64,000 bases of DNA from Rhynchopus sp. YZ270_cl-10 (lineage: Eukaryota; Euglenozoa; Diplonemea; Diplonemida; Diplonemidae): positions 124,001 through 188,000 of the forward strand of contig OZ037904.1 in assembly GCA_964035575.1 (NCBI GenBank), read 5' to 3'. The position numbers were made by a program, and so were the translations under genes. Positions 34,804-45,372 of the stretch are shown piece after piece. Below the pieces are notes generated by a model. It was not told the DNA's origin, ran no database searches, and worked only from the letters and a program-made list of their open reading frames with translations. The first letter of the stretch is position 1; every line of letters begins with the position of its first letter.

Positions 34804-36686
34804 TCAAACCTGTCCGGCCTCAAGCTCGGGGTGAGTGTTAAGCGCGCCTCCAACAAGAGGAGCCACACCAAGCTTGACAAGCATAGACTCAAATTCGTCG
34901 ACGTCAATGGTGCCGTTCCCGTCGAGGTCGTACTGCGAGAACATGGCTGTGACGGCGGTGTGGTCGACCTGGAGCGAGGGGTCACGTGGCGTCTCCTTCT
35001 TGATGTTACAGGCCTCAGACTCCTTGCTCTCCTCAAAGTTCCCCTCGAGGTAGCGTTCCAGACGCGCCTTCACGGTGTCCACAAATTGCTCCGTGGTCAA
35101 ACCCGAGGGGCCGACCATATCCCGGGTACCTTCTCCCAGTCTGAAGGAGGTGTGGACGGCACGCTTCAGGCAGGTGGTGAAGGTCTTCATCTCCGCCTCC
35201 TTGTCAGCCCCGGCGAGGAACGCGGAGTGGTCCATCGCTCCCATGATAGCTTCAACCATGCCGAGAGGGTTGAAGGATGTCTCTTCTCCACGGAGGTGCA
35301 TGTGCCAGAGGTCCGCCACGGTGCCGTGGGAGGCTTCGAACTCTTTGATGAGAGTTCCGTCGTCGGATTTGCCGATGAGGTTGGAGGTGATGAAGCCGGG
35401 GCTGCGGTGCATCTGTGCAACTTCGTCTGTGAGCATGTCACCGTCGTAGTTGTGCGCCGCCATACCAAACCCTCCGTCCGTCCAACGGATGATCTGCATC
35501 GTCGCCGCGTCGGAGATCAGATGCTGCAGCTCGCCCCCGCACTTCTCGAGAAGCCCTGCCTCCCGGTAGCTCTCCCTGTAGTGGTCATCGAAGGTCTTCT
35601 TCATAATCGCCCAGAAGCTTTCCTGCCATTTGAACACCGTCTTCTTCGTCACCACGTACGGCACGACCCCCTCCGCAAGGCAGCGGGTGAAGAAGTGGTG
35701 CGCCAGGTCGTCGACGTTGTCGAGCGGGTTGTGGTACACCACGGCCACGTTGTTGTCGTCGTGCAGATCTCTCTGGTCCACAATCTTGAAGTCGGAACGA
35801 ATGCACGTCGCCTCCGCACCACCCTCGAGAGGGTAGAATGTGGTAACCAGCTTGCCGCTTCCCAGCTCTTTCCATCCCGCTCCGTACTCCCCTCCGACAG
35901 CATGACGTTCGAAAAGCACCGGGCGTTTGTACCCAAGATCGACTCCGTCAATGTGGATGGTGTCTCTGCTAATGGTGATGCCGTTCCATCCACGGCGCAT
36001 GGCGCCGTTGGGCGAGCCCCAAGGCTTCTTGAGGCCGAGGGATTCGACCTGCTCGCTGGTGGGGGTGATGGTGGGCTCCTTGAAGATGGCCTTCAGGCGC
36101 TTGCCTGCGTCGACGGCGTCAATGAGAACCTTGTCCTCGGAGTCGTCGCGGGCCTTGCAGCTGAGGTCGTAGAACTCCCACCGGTCGGTGTTGACGAAGG
36201 GCTTGATCCAGCCGTCCATGACGAGCTCCATTGCGTAGCGGGTCATCTCCTCACCGGAGATGTACACCTGTAAGGGGGTGGAGTAAAAATCATAAAGACA
36301 ATACAAAGAAAGGGGACTGTTTTGAAACTCGACTCTTACAGTCTGCCAACTGATCTTGATTACTCGACTAGAAAAAGGGGGAAGATTATTTTGAACGCAG
36401 CCAAAAAACAGTGTATGGGGATCTGAATTTTGGCGCAAGTGATTTTTAAAGGGGAGGAGAAAATAGTCGGTATCAGGCGATTAAACGTTTGCTTTATTAT
36501 TCGAGTTTCTAATAACACTACGTGGAAGGAAAAACTAAGCAAAGAGTGATGCATAGAATTTCAAGACCGCAGCACAACAGCACAGCAACATACCATCGGT
36601 GCAGCGTCAATCTTAGCGTCAGAAGACGCCCATCTGCGCACGACCAGTGTTCTAGGGCCGCTCCGGAGAACGAATTGACGCATCAT
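34804..36686 (-). CDS. Mitochondrial isocitrate dehydrogenase with C-terminal EF-hand
   Basis: Exon 1 is 36594-36686 and exon 2 is 34804-36267. A 326-base intron (donor GTATG, acceptor TTACAG) joins in phase 0, giving 518 residues. Exon 1 encodes an Arg-rich presequence (MMRQFVLRSGPRTLVVRRWA) ending at KIDAAPM, which continues into VYISGEEMTR, the usual IDH start. The IDH fold is shown by NYDGDMLTDEVAQ (metal-binding Asp residues) and EASHGTV near the nucleotide site. The residues after HGTV are AD-L instead of the TR-H of NADP enzymes, which suggests NAD+ use. One canonical EF-hand loop, DLDGNGTIDVDE, is at 478-489 and points to calcium control. The role is isocitrate to 2-oxoglutarate in the TCA cycle. 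It resembles the type II NAD-IDH group known from some marine algae. Confidence 0.9.
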
Positions 36687-37223
36687 TTTTGCTTTTTTTT
36701 TGTTTTTTTGTTCTTTTTGTGTGTGGGGTCACGCCCAAAAGAAAAAGGGGATGCGGGGCAGGGGGGGCTCCCTCTGTGTGGTGGTTGGAACGTTGTCATC
36801 AAAAGCGGGGACGGAGAAGGCAGAAGGGAGTAGGGAAAATAATTGTATGGCGTTTATGTTTCATTTAGGGTTCTTAGAGTTGTGTAGAATCAGAGAAAAA
36901 GAGAAGCAGAACGTAACAATAGAACCCGGAAGGGCGTGTCATGAGCGTTCCAAAGAATAATGTTGGGAAACGAAGGAGGGGAATTGGGAGAAAGGTAAAT
37001 ACTTCCAGAAACCATACAGAAACGTAGCAATTGGGATAGTTAGTAGCAGACTGACTCCCTCCCTGACACACAGTTTGTTCACAGTGTTAATAGTTAAAAG
37101 ACGTGTTTTGAACACCGTTAGTTTGTTGCGATCTGCGCAAGGTTTGGGTGTGGTGGTTTTTGCCTGAGAGAGAACCAAACGGACATAAAAGTATCTTCGC
37201 TTTTTTGTGTGTGCCGCCGTGCA
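36687..37223. other. Intergenic region between CA-like and IDH genes
   Basis: No ORF of interest. T-rich DNA upstream of the IDH start and A/G-rich DNA past the CA-like stop. Confidence 0.5.
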
Positions 37224-38850
37224 CTAGTCCTCTTCCTCTTCCTCCTCCTCCTCCTCTTCTTCGTCTTCCTCCATCTCTTCGTCTTCGTCGTCCTCGTTCT
37301 TGAGGAGGTGTGCATCGTTTTGTACGTTTGAGTACTGTGTGGTGGTGGTGGTGGTGGTGGTGGTGTGTTGTGTTGTTGATGCCTGGTGAGGGCAATTCTT
37401 GCGCAGAAGAATGGCACTCAATGGCACTCAATGGCGGTGTGTTGTGTTGCGATCACCATACCAAGTACACTGTTGTTACGATGGCAACAACGGTAGCTGC
37501 AATGGCACACCCGAGGATTATCACTGCTGCCACAAGACCTGTATTGTGTTGTGTGTTTTGAGAACCGAGTCAGAGTGGGTAACGCCTGAACGGAGTATAG
37601 CCTACTTGTTGTGTTGTGCTGGTTGATGCCTGGGGAGGGTAATTCTTGCGCAGAATATGGCCCTTTGTTGTGTTGTGTCGTACTATGTTCTCACGGTTGT
37701 CAGGTCCAGGGTTGTGAGCAAAAAAGCAGGTATACACGCCCACCAGAGGTTAGCTCACCCAAATTTATGCGCAGTTTCTCGCCCAATTGTATCAAGAATT
37801 GACTCAAAATCGCTCTCTCATTACCCCAAAAAAAACCCCTCAATAATTACTACCCATACCAACATTGCTCTCATCATCATCGACGTCGCCAGTCTCCATC
37901 TCCGCCCCCTCATCGTGCAGCTCCACCTTCTTCCTGTATGCTGCGTCCACTATGGGGAGCTCCACGAAACGCGACATCTGCGTCTTGCTTATGGTCGACC
38001 CATAGCGCTTGATGCCTACCGCACGACCGTTCACGGGGAAGGCACGACGTGCGTTGCCGTCCACGAGGTCGATCACGTCTTCTAGCGAGGCGATCTCCTC
38101 TGGGTGGATGTGCTTGACCTGGGTGTTGACCAGCCACCGCACGGTCTCCTCACAAGGTGGGTGCGTGAAGGAGCCGTCGTACTCGTAGTACTCCTCGCCA
38201 TCGAGCTCTAGGAAGCGTCTGTCCGGCTCGCCGTCTATGCCTAGCAGGTCTCTGCCGTACCCGCTGCCCCATTCTGCGTGCACCTCGTCTTGGCGGCGGA
38301 GTGCACGGCTGTGGTTAATGAGGGAGTGTACAATGCCGAAGCCAGTGCTGTCTGCACCCGATTCGTCGAAGATGACAGCAATGATGGTCTTCTGCGATCT
38401 GGCCTGTTGGTTGTCGGAAAGGTGCGTGGAGTCGGCAGGTTCGAAGACGAAGTGCGCCTCCGCTTGGTATTGCTTGCCGTTGAGACGGTGTTCTGCCTTC
38501 GCGTGGAGACGGATTTGTGTGAGTCGCATTGCGTCTCGTAGAGCAGAGGTGACCAAAACCGCGCCACGTGATTGCATATCCTGTACCACAACACCGTTGT
38601 CCTTGTGTACCATGTGTGACCCATTAGCCTGTAAAGGTGCCCACAGCTTCATCACCCCCGCAGTCAGTCTATTAGCGCGGTCGTGTATTATGTCAACAGG
38701 GCTTTGCCGCCCACCACTGCATTCCAAAGACACTGTATGCCAGCTGTCTGGGCCGACCGCGGTGGTGCTGTCGCGGTAGCCCCATAGGGAAGGCGACGTT
38801 GTGAGGGCCGGAGATATGATGGCAAAAAGTGTGAGAAGTGATAGCTGCAT
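37224..38850 (-). CDS. Membrane-anchored alpha-carbonic-anhydrase-like protein lacking one zinc ligand
   Basis: Three exons are predicted: 37860-38850, 37462-37538 and 37224-37382. Donors GTATGG and GTATGG and acceptors TACAG and CCAG agree in phase, giving 408 residues. A signal peptide (1-18) is followed by an alpha-CA domain: WGYRD, W...SLECSGGRQSPVDI (37-54), AEHRLNG, AEAHFVF and SFTHPPCEETVRWLV. Cys44 and Cys233 fit the disulfide of secreted CAs. His116 and His133 match zinc ligands H96 and H119, but the H94 position is Arg114 (QIRLH). The same change makes vertebrate CARP VIII inactive. Exon 2 encodes a membrane helix (332-356) and exon 3 a Thr-rich then Glu/Asp-rich tail. It is therefore probably a non-catalytic surface or endomembrane CA-like protein. 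If the first intron is retained, a stop follows within eight codons and a soluble form results. Confidence 0.8.
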
Positions 38851-39429
38851 TGTTTGCTCTATGTTCTTGCAGGGGGATGGGGAGGATATGGTCTGTGGGG
38901 ATGTGCACGCTAGTTTGTAGGGATGGAGGAGAGGGGCCGCGGTGTTGCAGATAATTAGAAAATGTGGTTCACAATATTGGACTTTCTTTTCTTGTAGTTT
39001 CAACAATCACCCATCTGAGGACGGGTTTCTACACAACGTCGCCCAAAGGCTAATGAATTTCAAAGGTATAAGGATGCAGATCATCCTCAACTCAAACAAA
39101 TTTCTTTTAATGGGGTGGCTGAAGGGGTAAAAAGACAATACATAGTCACCTACTCCGGAGGGGGTAATGAAACATGGGGGGTGGTAGAGCGCCAGTGGGT
39201 TGATACGGGGCTGTCTTGAAGTGAGGGAAAAGGGTTAAGAGTCTCAAATGCGGGCAAGGAAACACAAACTTCTCAAACTCAACTTACTAAACGTTCATGA
39301 TACGCCCGATTCGTGTGTGCAGGTGCGTGAGTGTCCATGAGCATCAGTCTTGTCTCCAAACAAATTTCTTGTAGTTATTTTCTTTTATATCAGACGCCAC
39401 ATAGTCGCTGTTTACTCCGCAAGGGGGTA
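38851..39429. other. Intergenic region with a possible plus-strand fragment
   Basis: On the plus strand a short open stretch (NNHPSEDGFLHNVAQRLMNF, from about 39000 to 39064) sits between CTTGTAG and GGTATAAGG, which could be splice sites. No other exon was found and no family recognised, so it is not called as a gene. CAAACAAATTTCTT occurs at 39097 and 39358. Confidence 0.35.
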
Positions 39430-39686
39430 CTAATAACACTTACTGTCCTTGCCCAACTGCTTCAGAGCAGCATTCGTGAACATATTATCTGCGACATCCG
39501 ACGGCACCTTGTCTGTCAACTTTACCTGCACGCCACCACACAGCACAGTGTCAAAAGAGTGCAAAGGAAAGATGCACACCACCCCCCTTCGTTTTGCTTC
39601 TTAGAAACTACAATAGACGCTGCGTCGAGGGCATCTCTGCAGACCTCCACAGTGTTGAAGTTTCTCGCACATGGAGATATCGCCTA
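39430..39686 (-). pseudogene. Relic of the C-terminal end of the ATPase gene
   Basis: Past the double stop TAATAG that ends the upstream frame (39687), the same frame continues to read protein-like text (NFNTVEVCRDALDAASIVV). It then needs one extra base in a G6 run near 39587 to continue as FPLHSFDTVLCGGVQVKL and ends at a stop at 39430. The composition and continuity suggest this was once part of the same protein. Confidence 0.4.
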
Positions 39687-42493
39687 TTATGTTGTGCACT
39701 TCGTTTCCAACTCTGGAGAACATGACCTGTTCCTCTTCCGCTTGCGGGTTTGCGGGCTGCTCGATACACTGCTGTTTCGTTCCTCCTCTTGCTTACTGTT
39801 CAGCCACAATGGTGCAAAAAAATTGTAGTACTCCTCAAAGTTAGTTGCATCAACTACACCTATAATGTGATCTTTCAGATTGTCATCCTGCTTGCACCAC
39901 TCAGCCCACTCCTCTGGAAGGGTGGTCATGGTGTGCAACAAGAAGACCTCAGTTTTCTCCGCCGCTTTTTGCACCTCCTTTACCGCGATGACGGTGTCCT
40001 GATTTTTCGGGGAAGATGGAGTGAAGTGCTTTGCCAACACCTCGTGCACACCTTCGTCTGGTCGCACAACGACATCTCTGAAAGATGCCACCCCTGCGTT
40101 CTGGTATGCGAAGCCTTGGAGCGGGGTGCCCATATTGCCCAGACTCTTCGGCGAAGTGCTCTGTATCTGCTGATTTTGTATTGAACCATGGGTATCGGTC
40201 TGATGCACTGCATAACAGGTGTTCATGAACGTGCCAATGCTAGGCTGATTAATCCACTGCACACCTTTGTGCAGGTCCACCACGTTCATTGGTCCGGTGT
40301 CATACAGCTTAGAGAGGACACACCTATACCACAGCACGAACGACTCGAAGGAGCTACTGTGCTGCTCCTCCGTGAATTTGTACTGTGCGAGCAGGCTTCC
40401 CTCGCTGTCTGTGGAGTTGACAATAGCCCAGATGAGTGAAAGCCTGAGGTACGTCTTCCCCCCTCCCTTAGGAGGCCCATGAGGCCCATGGATAGGTGTG
40501 CTGCGAGGTCGGTGTCTTCGTTCAGAGGCTTCTTAAGCAGCGCATATCTGAGCAGCATCGTTTGCTCCTCCACGCTGACAACAATCCCGCTGTACCGAAG
40601 CTTAATTTGATCACACACAGCACTGAGCAGCCAAGGTTCGTCCCTCTCAGGGTGTTTATTGGCGACGTCACAGAGCACCTCGACCGCTCGTCCAAAACCT
40701 TTCACAATGTGGAACAATTTGTCAGGCACAGTCGCTGGCAGGGTCTCAGGTTTTGTGGTGACAGATGGGATTCGCAGATAGCATGGGACCACGCTCGATC
40801 CCTTCAACGCATCCACTGCTGTCTTCCGTGCGGTCATCGTGCATACGCTGAACACAAAGTACGGAGACGTCATTTGACAGGACAGCATCACCTTTCGCAG
40901 GAAAACGCGTATCTTATCACTGCTCGCTGGGTCCAGCTCATTCTTCGCCAAGTTGTGCACTCCGTCGATCATCAGCAGGCACACCACGTTAGTCGGGTAC
41001 TGCTCTTTCTTGCAGAGACGTTCCACAAGCTCGTCAAGAGTGAAGCCAGCTCTGTGGTCGTCGCTCCACTGCCGGAAGTCAGTCACAAGACCCAGCAGAT
41101 GGAAACAAATCCGATCGAGCACAGGACACATAGACGCGCTTTCGTATTCCTTGTTGTACGGGGTCCCGTTCTCGAAGGACACGTTGAAGGTAAATACCGT
41201 CTTGTCCTCCGTTTTAGCTGCCAACATCTCTGGCACCATCATGAGAGTACGGGACTTGCCCATGCCCAGACCTGCGCAGATTATTGCCTGTTGCAGACCC
41301 TGCTTATCTCTTTTGTTGGCATCAAACACAGTTTTGTTCTCCTCGAAGACTTGACACAGCTCTTCCTGCAGATCACCACCATTTTGGTATGCCCACGTCA
41401 CGCCAGAAGTCTCCGCTAATGTGAATGGGTGCTGCAGACGTTGAGCCATTCCCGGTGCAGCAAGGACCTCCTCCAGGGAGATTGCTCGTTTGCCTTGTTT
41501 AATCCGAATGTCCCTGAGTTCCTTGCGAATGGTCAACAGGCTCTCAAGAACAGTCGACAGGTTCTTGCGAGCAGTCAACAGGCTCTCGAGAACAGTCGAC
41601 AGGTTCTTGCCAATGGAAGACAGATCTTCGCGAGCAGTCGACAGGTCCTTGCGAGTGGTCAACAGGCTCTCGAGAGCAGTCGACAGGTCCCTGCCAATAG
41701 TAGACAGATCTTCGCGAACTCCCTGTTTTGCGGGGGAAAAGAATATGCAAAAACTACAAACAATACCATCAAAAACAAAGTTGCACCACACTGTGTATCA
41801 GCACTGCCGACTTTGCAACCCCAACACACATGCTGCGAATGGGTCATGCTAGACAGATACAAGAGGGTGCAAAAAAGCAAGTAGACCACTCACCGTGCGT
41901 CCAAAGGTCCTAGGTTCCCTACATCACATGTAATGACTCAACCCAAAAGGCTAAGTGAATATAAACTACAAAAATAAGGGTTATACCTTCAGCTCATCCT
42001 CGAGCTTGAGGATCATGGTGCGCGCAACGGCATCGCTTGGTGGGACATCCCAAAAACGGTGCACAGCATCACCCAAGGCATCGGGAGTGAACGTTTTCCT
42101 CTGAACACAATAAATTAAGGTAGCGATGTCACCACTGAGGTCCTTCTTCTGTGCCTCCAGCTTCTTCTTCTCTGCCTCCAGCTTCTTCTTCTCTGCCTCT
42201 TTCAGCTCCTTCTCTGCCTCCAGCTTCTTCTTCTGTGCCTCCAGCTTCTTCTTCTCTGCCTCCTTCAGCTCCTTCTCTGACTCCAGCTTCTCCTTCTGTG
42301 CCTCCAGCTTCTCCTTCTCTGCCTCCAGCTTCTTCTTCTCTGCCTCCTTCAGCTCCTTCTCTGACTCCAGCTTCTCCTTCTCTGCCTCCTTCAGCTCCTT
42401 CTCTCTCTCCAGATTCCTCACAGCTTCTTCCATTTCCTGTTGTACATTCATCAAGGGCAGGGGTCCACTTCCGTCATTCACACCAGAAGACAT
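39687..42493 (-). pseudogene. Coiled-coil plus P-loop ATPase protein, RHS/Crinkler-like, frameshifted
   Basis: Exon 1 (41987-42493, from MSSGVNDGSG) encodes a long Lys/Glu coiled coil and then a short globular part (KTFTPDALGDAVHRFWDVP). A 264-base intron (GTATAA...ACAG, phase 0) leads to exon 2 from 41722. Exon 2 starts with LST...SLLT.RK repeats, followed by Walker A GLGMGKS (about residue 320) and a Walker B-like VVCLLMIDG. The frame then breaks at a C6 run (40458-40463; G6 on the coding strand). The downstream frame carries the C-terminal part, including EEWAEWCKQDDNLKDHIIGV and a basic RKRKRNR. This order recalls the RHS proteins of trypanosomes and Crinkler-type ATPases, multigene families tied to mobile elements or effectors; that link is by eye. 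One missing base could be an assembly error, but in-frame stops and a second break downstream favour decay. Confidence 0.6.
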
Positions 42494-43205
42494 ACTTGAA
42501 GAGAAAGGGGGTTGGGGAACAGAACTAAACAAACAAAACAAAACAAAACTAACAAAAACAGACGTTGCAGGGGAACAGAAACGTCCCAGGGCAAGTGTTT
42601 GGGTATACTAGGGGGTTGGGTTTTGTGTGAAGAGGAAAGGGAAGAAAATAGAGACTGCACAGTGGTGATGTGGTGTGGAATAGGCGAAGTAATTTTTTGA
42701 TTACCGTAAAAATATTTATTCTGGGCTGTAACTATTCTGAGACAGAAGTATACTGGACCGGAACAAAACTGGAACACTTGGGGTTTTTGGGGGTGTCCCA
42801 GTTTTGTTCCGGCCCAGAACAGTTCTGTTGGGGTAGAATTTTTATCCCCATTCCCACCCCACCCAGGTGCATAGTGCATCTTTGGGCAAAAAAAAAATCG
42901 TCGCACTCCTCGTTTTTTTTGACAAGGCACGGATACCCCCCCAAAACAATGCTGGTACGGAACAAAACTGGAACAATCGACGATTTTTTGGGGTGTTCCA
43001 GTTTTGTTCCGGCCCAGAATAAATATTTTTACGGTATCAATCCTTCCTGTTGCGTATGGGCGAAGGAGGCTGCTACCTTTTAGTCAAAAACTAAACTAAG
43101 ATGTTGCCGCTTGATTTGTCATCACTAATCTACTACTGTGTCTTTCTTTTACGTTGACTGCAGTTGGCTAATCATGTTCAGTCTCTAGTAACACTGTGTG
43201 TGTAG
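42126..43205. repeat. Segmental duplication, copy 1
   Basis: The 5' half of the coiled-coil/ATPase gene plus its upstream DNA, up to CTAGTAACACTGTGTGTGTAGG, is duplicated at 43390-44592. Apart from the MITE inserted at 42704 in this copy, the upstream DNA is nearly identical, so the duplication is recent. Repeat numbers in the coiled coil differ. Confidence 0.85.
42704..43034. mobile_element. 331-bp MITE with TA target duplication
   Basis: Twenty-three-base perfect terminal inverted repeats begin CCGTAAAAATATTTATTCTG. TA flanks both sides (42702-42703 and 43035-43036). The equivalent place in the second copy (44413-44426, TTTTTTGATTATCGATCC) has a single TA and no insert. Each half also holds its own hairpin built on CGGAACAAAACTGG and CCAGTTTTGTTCCG. 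No coding capacity. TA duplication fits Tc1/mariner-like mobilisation. Confidence 0.9.
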
Positions 43206-43386
43206 GAAATTTTATTTCCCAACCCAACAACAACGATAAAGCGTGAAGACAATAAATAAAAGCAAAGAAGAAGTAATTTTAGGTTTTGTGAGGCACTCAA
43301 CGAGTGTGCCGGCTCTGTGGCGTCACGGAGCCACCAACACCCCCAGTCATTTTTCCTGCCCATCCAGGAAAACTCGCAGTGTGCGA

Positions 43387-44211
43387 CTAGGCATCAGGAG
43401 TGAACGTTTTCCTCTGAACACAACAAATTAAGGTAGCAATGTCACCACTGAGGTCCTTCTTCTGTGCCTCCAGCTTCTCCTTCTCTCCCTCCTTCAGCTG
43501 AAACACGCTTTCGCGGGTCTTTTTAGGTATTCTCTATCTATCTCATCTCCCTCCTTCTCTGCCTCCAGCTTCTCGTTCTCTGCCTCTAGCTTCTCGTTCT
43601 CTGCCTTCTTCGCCTCGTATTCTGCCTCCAGCTTCTCGTTCTCTGCCTTCTTCGCCTCGTATTCTGCCTCTAGCTTCTCGTTCTCTGCCTCTAGCTTCTC
43701 GTTCTCTGCCTTCTTCGCCTCGTATTCTGCCTCCAGCTTCTCGTTCTCTCTCCAGCTTCTCCTCCTCTGACTTCTTCGCCTCGTATTCTGCCTTCTTCGC
43801 CTCGTATTCTGCCTCCAGCTTCTCGTTCTCTCTATCCAGCTTCTTCTTCTTCGCCTCGTATTCTGCCTTCAGCTTCTCGTTCTCTGCCTTCAGCTTCTCG
43901 TTCTCTGCCTCCAGCTTCTCGTTCTCTCTATCCAGCTTCTCCTTCTCTGCCTCCTTCGCCTCCAGCTTCTTCTTCTCTGCCTCCAGCTTCTTCTTCTTTG
44001 CCTCCAGCTCCTTCTCTACCTCTTTCAGCTCCTTCTCTACCTCCAGCTTCTCCTTCTCTACCTCCAGATTCTTCTTCTGTGCCTCCTTCAGCTCCTTCAC
44101 TCTCTCCAGCTTCTCCTTCACTCTCTCCAGATTCCTCACAGCTTCTTCCATTTCCTGTTGTACATTCATCAAGGGCAGGGGTCCACTTCCGTCATTCACA
44201 CCAGAAGACAT
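43387..44211 (-). pseudogene. Truncated tandem copy of the coiled-coil/ATPase gene
   Basis: It starts with the same MSSGVNDGSG leader as the 42493 gene and an expanded coiled coil (EKLEAENEKLKAE-type units). About two bases are lost near 43750, after which the frame reads Arg/Gly-rich artefact. The original frame resumes as KKDLSGDIATLICCVQRKTF and stops at 43387, just where copy 1 continues into its globular part. The ATPase half is absent. About 50 bases (43500-43550) without a counterpart in copy 1 interrupt the coil. Confidence 0.75.
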
Positions 44212-44592
44212 ACTTGAAGAGAAAGGGGGTTGGGGAACAGAACTAAACAAACAAAACAAAACTAAACTAACAAAAACAGACGTTGCAGGGGAACAGAAAC
44301 GTCCCAGGGCAAGTGTTTGGGTATACTAGGACGTTGAGTTTTGTGTGAAGAGGAAGGGAAGAAAATAGAGACTGCACAGTGGTGATGTGGTGTGGAATAG
44401 GCGAAGTCATTTTTTGATTATCGATCCTTCCTGTTGCGTATGGGCGAAGGAGGCTGCTACCTTTTAAGTCAAAAACTAAACTGAAATGTTGCCACTTGAT
44501 AGGTCATCACTAATCTACTACTGTGTCTTTCTTTCACGTTGACTGCAGTTGGCTAATCATGTTCAGTCTCTAGTAACACTGTGTGTGTAGGC
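43390..44592. repeat. Segmental duplication, copy 2
   Basis: Partner of 42126-43205. It preserves the empty site of the MITE at about 44420. Beyond TGTGTGTAGG (44592) the two copies diverge. Confidence 0.85.
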
Positions 44593-45372
44593 AACGATGA
44601 TACAAGAATGCACCAGCACCAACGGTGAATATGAGGACGACGCGTGCTAGGGTAAAAAATGGTGGGGTGGGTTGGTACTCTGTATTTTGTTTCTAGAAAG
44701 ACAAACGAGAAAAACGAGAGGGAAAAAAAAAAAAAGAGAAAAAAAAAAGGAAAAGTTAAAAAATTTTTTTAAAATAAGATGAATATCAGCAAGGATCTCG
44801 TGCTTTTAGTCATCTTGAAAACTAAAAAAAAAAGGGGCAAAAACACAAAAAATCAAAGTGATTTATCGTTTTGGAATCTGCTTTCCTGCCCCAAAAAGGG
44901 TGAAAAAAAAATTTTTGTACAAAATCGCGAGATTTTGTACTACTTTTTGGAAATTTGAAATAAATGCAAAAAAAAAGAAGGACAACAAAATAGAGATATC
45001 ATTGCTGACGTGGCACAGTCCACGCAGTTCTTATTATTTTTTTTTTCTCTTTTATTTTCTGTTTCAACAGAGACAACCAAAACCCTTTTGTTTTTGAGAG
45101 ACATCCCAACTATTTTGGTATAAAAGAGAGAAAAAAGACTGGAAAAAAAAAAAAGGTTGACTTGAAAACAAAGCCCTCTCATGACAGTGTACCTAAAAAT
45201 AGGGCAGAGACTCGAACACCCGACACCCAGCCCCCCCCTGCATCACCTCAGGCACTGTCACATCAACCAAACACCACCCAATAAACCCCCCCCTTTTTTT
45301 TCCAGGAATTTGTTTTGAGACTTTTTGTTTTTTTTTGTTTTTTTCTGCGTTCTTCTCCTCCTCCTCCTCCCC
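44593..45372. other. Intergenic region; possible membrane exon
   Basis: On the minus strand (about 44690-44570) a reading frame TEYQPTPPFF then LARVVLIFTVGAGAFLYHRC ends in a stop, like a last exon with a membrane helix. No upstream exon was identified. A hairpin module is at 44776-44816 and a GTGAACAGTGTACC-type module at 45158-45200 is followed by TCGAACACCC. Confidence 0.3.
44776..44816. repeat. Hairpin module (AAGATGA/TCATCTT)
   Basis: A perfect seven-base outer stem, AAGATGA with TCATCTT, encloses an inner AGCA/TGCT stem and a loop containing CTCG. Confidence 0.6.

Noticed and set aside
34831-36273. 480-residue plus-strand ORF opposite the IDH gene
   Set aside because: It is the antisense shadow of a GC-biased coding exon. 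The minus strand has clear IDH motifs, a presequence exon and an EF-hand.
40496-41419. 307-residue plus-strand ORF opposite the ATPase gene
   Set aside because: Antisense of the Walker A/B-bearing frame; no motifs of its own.
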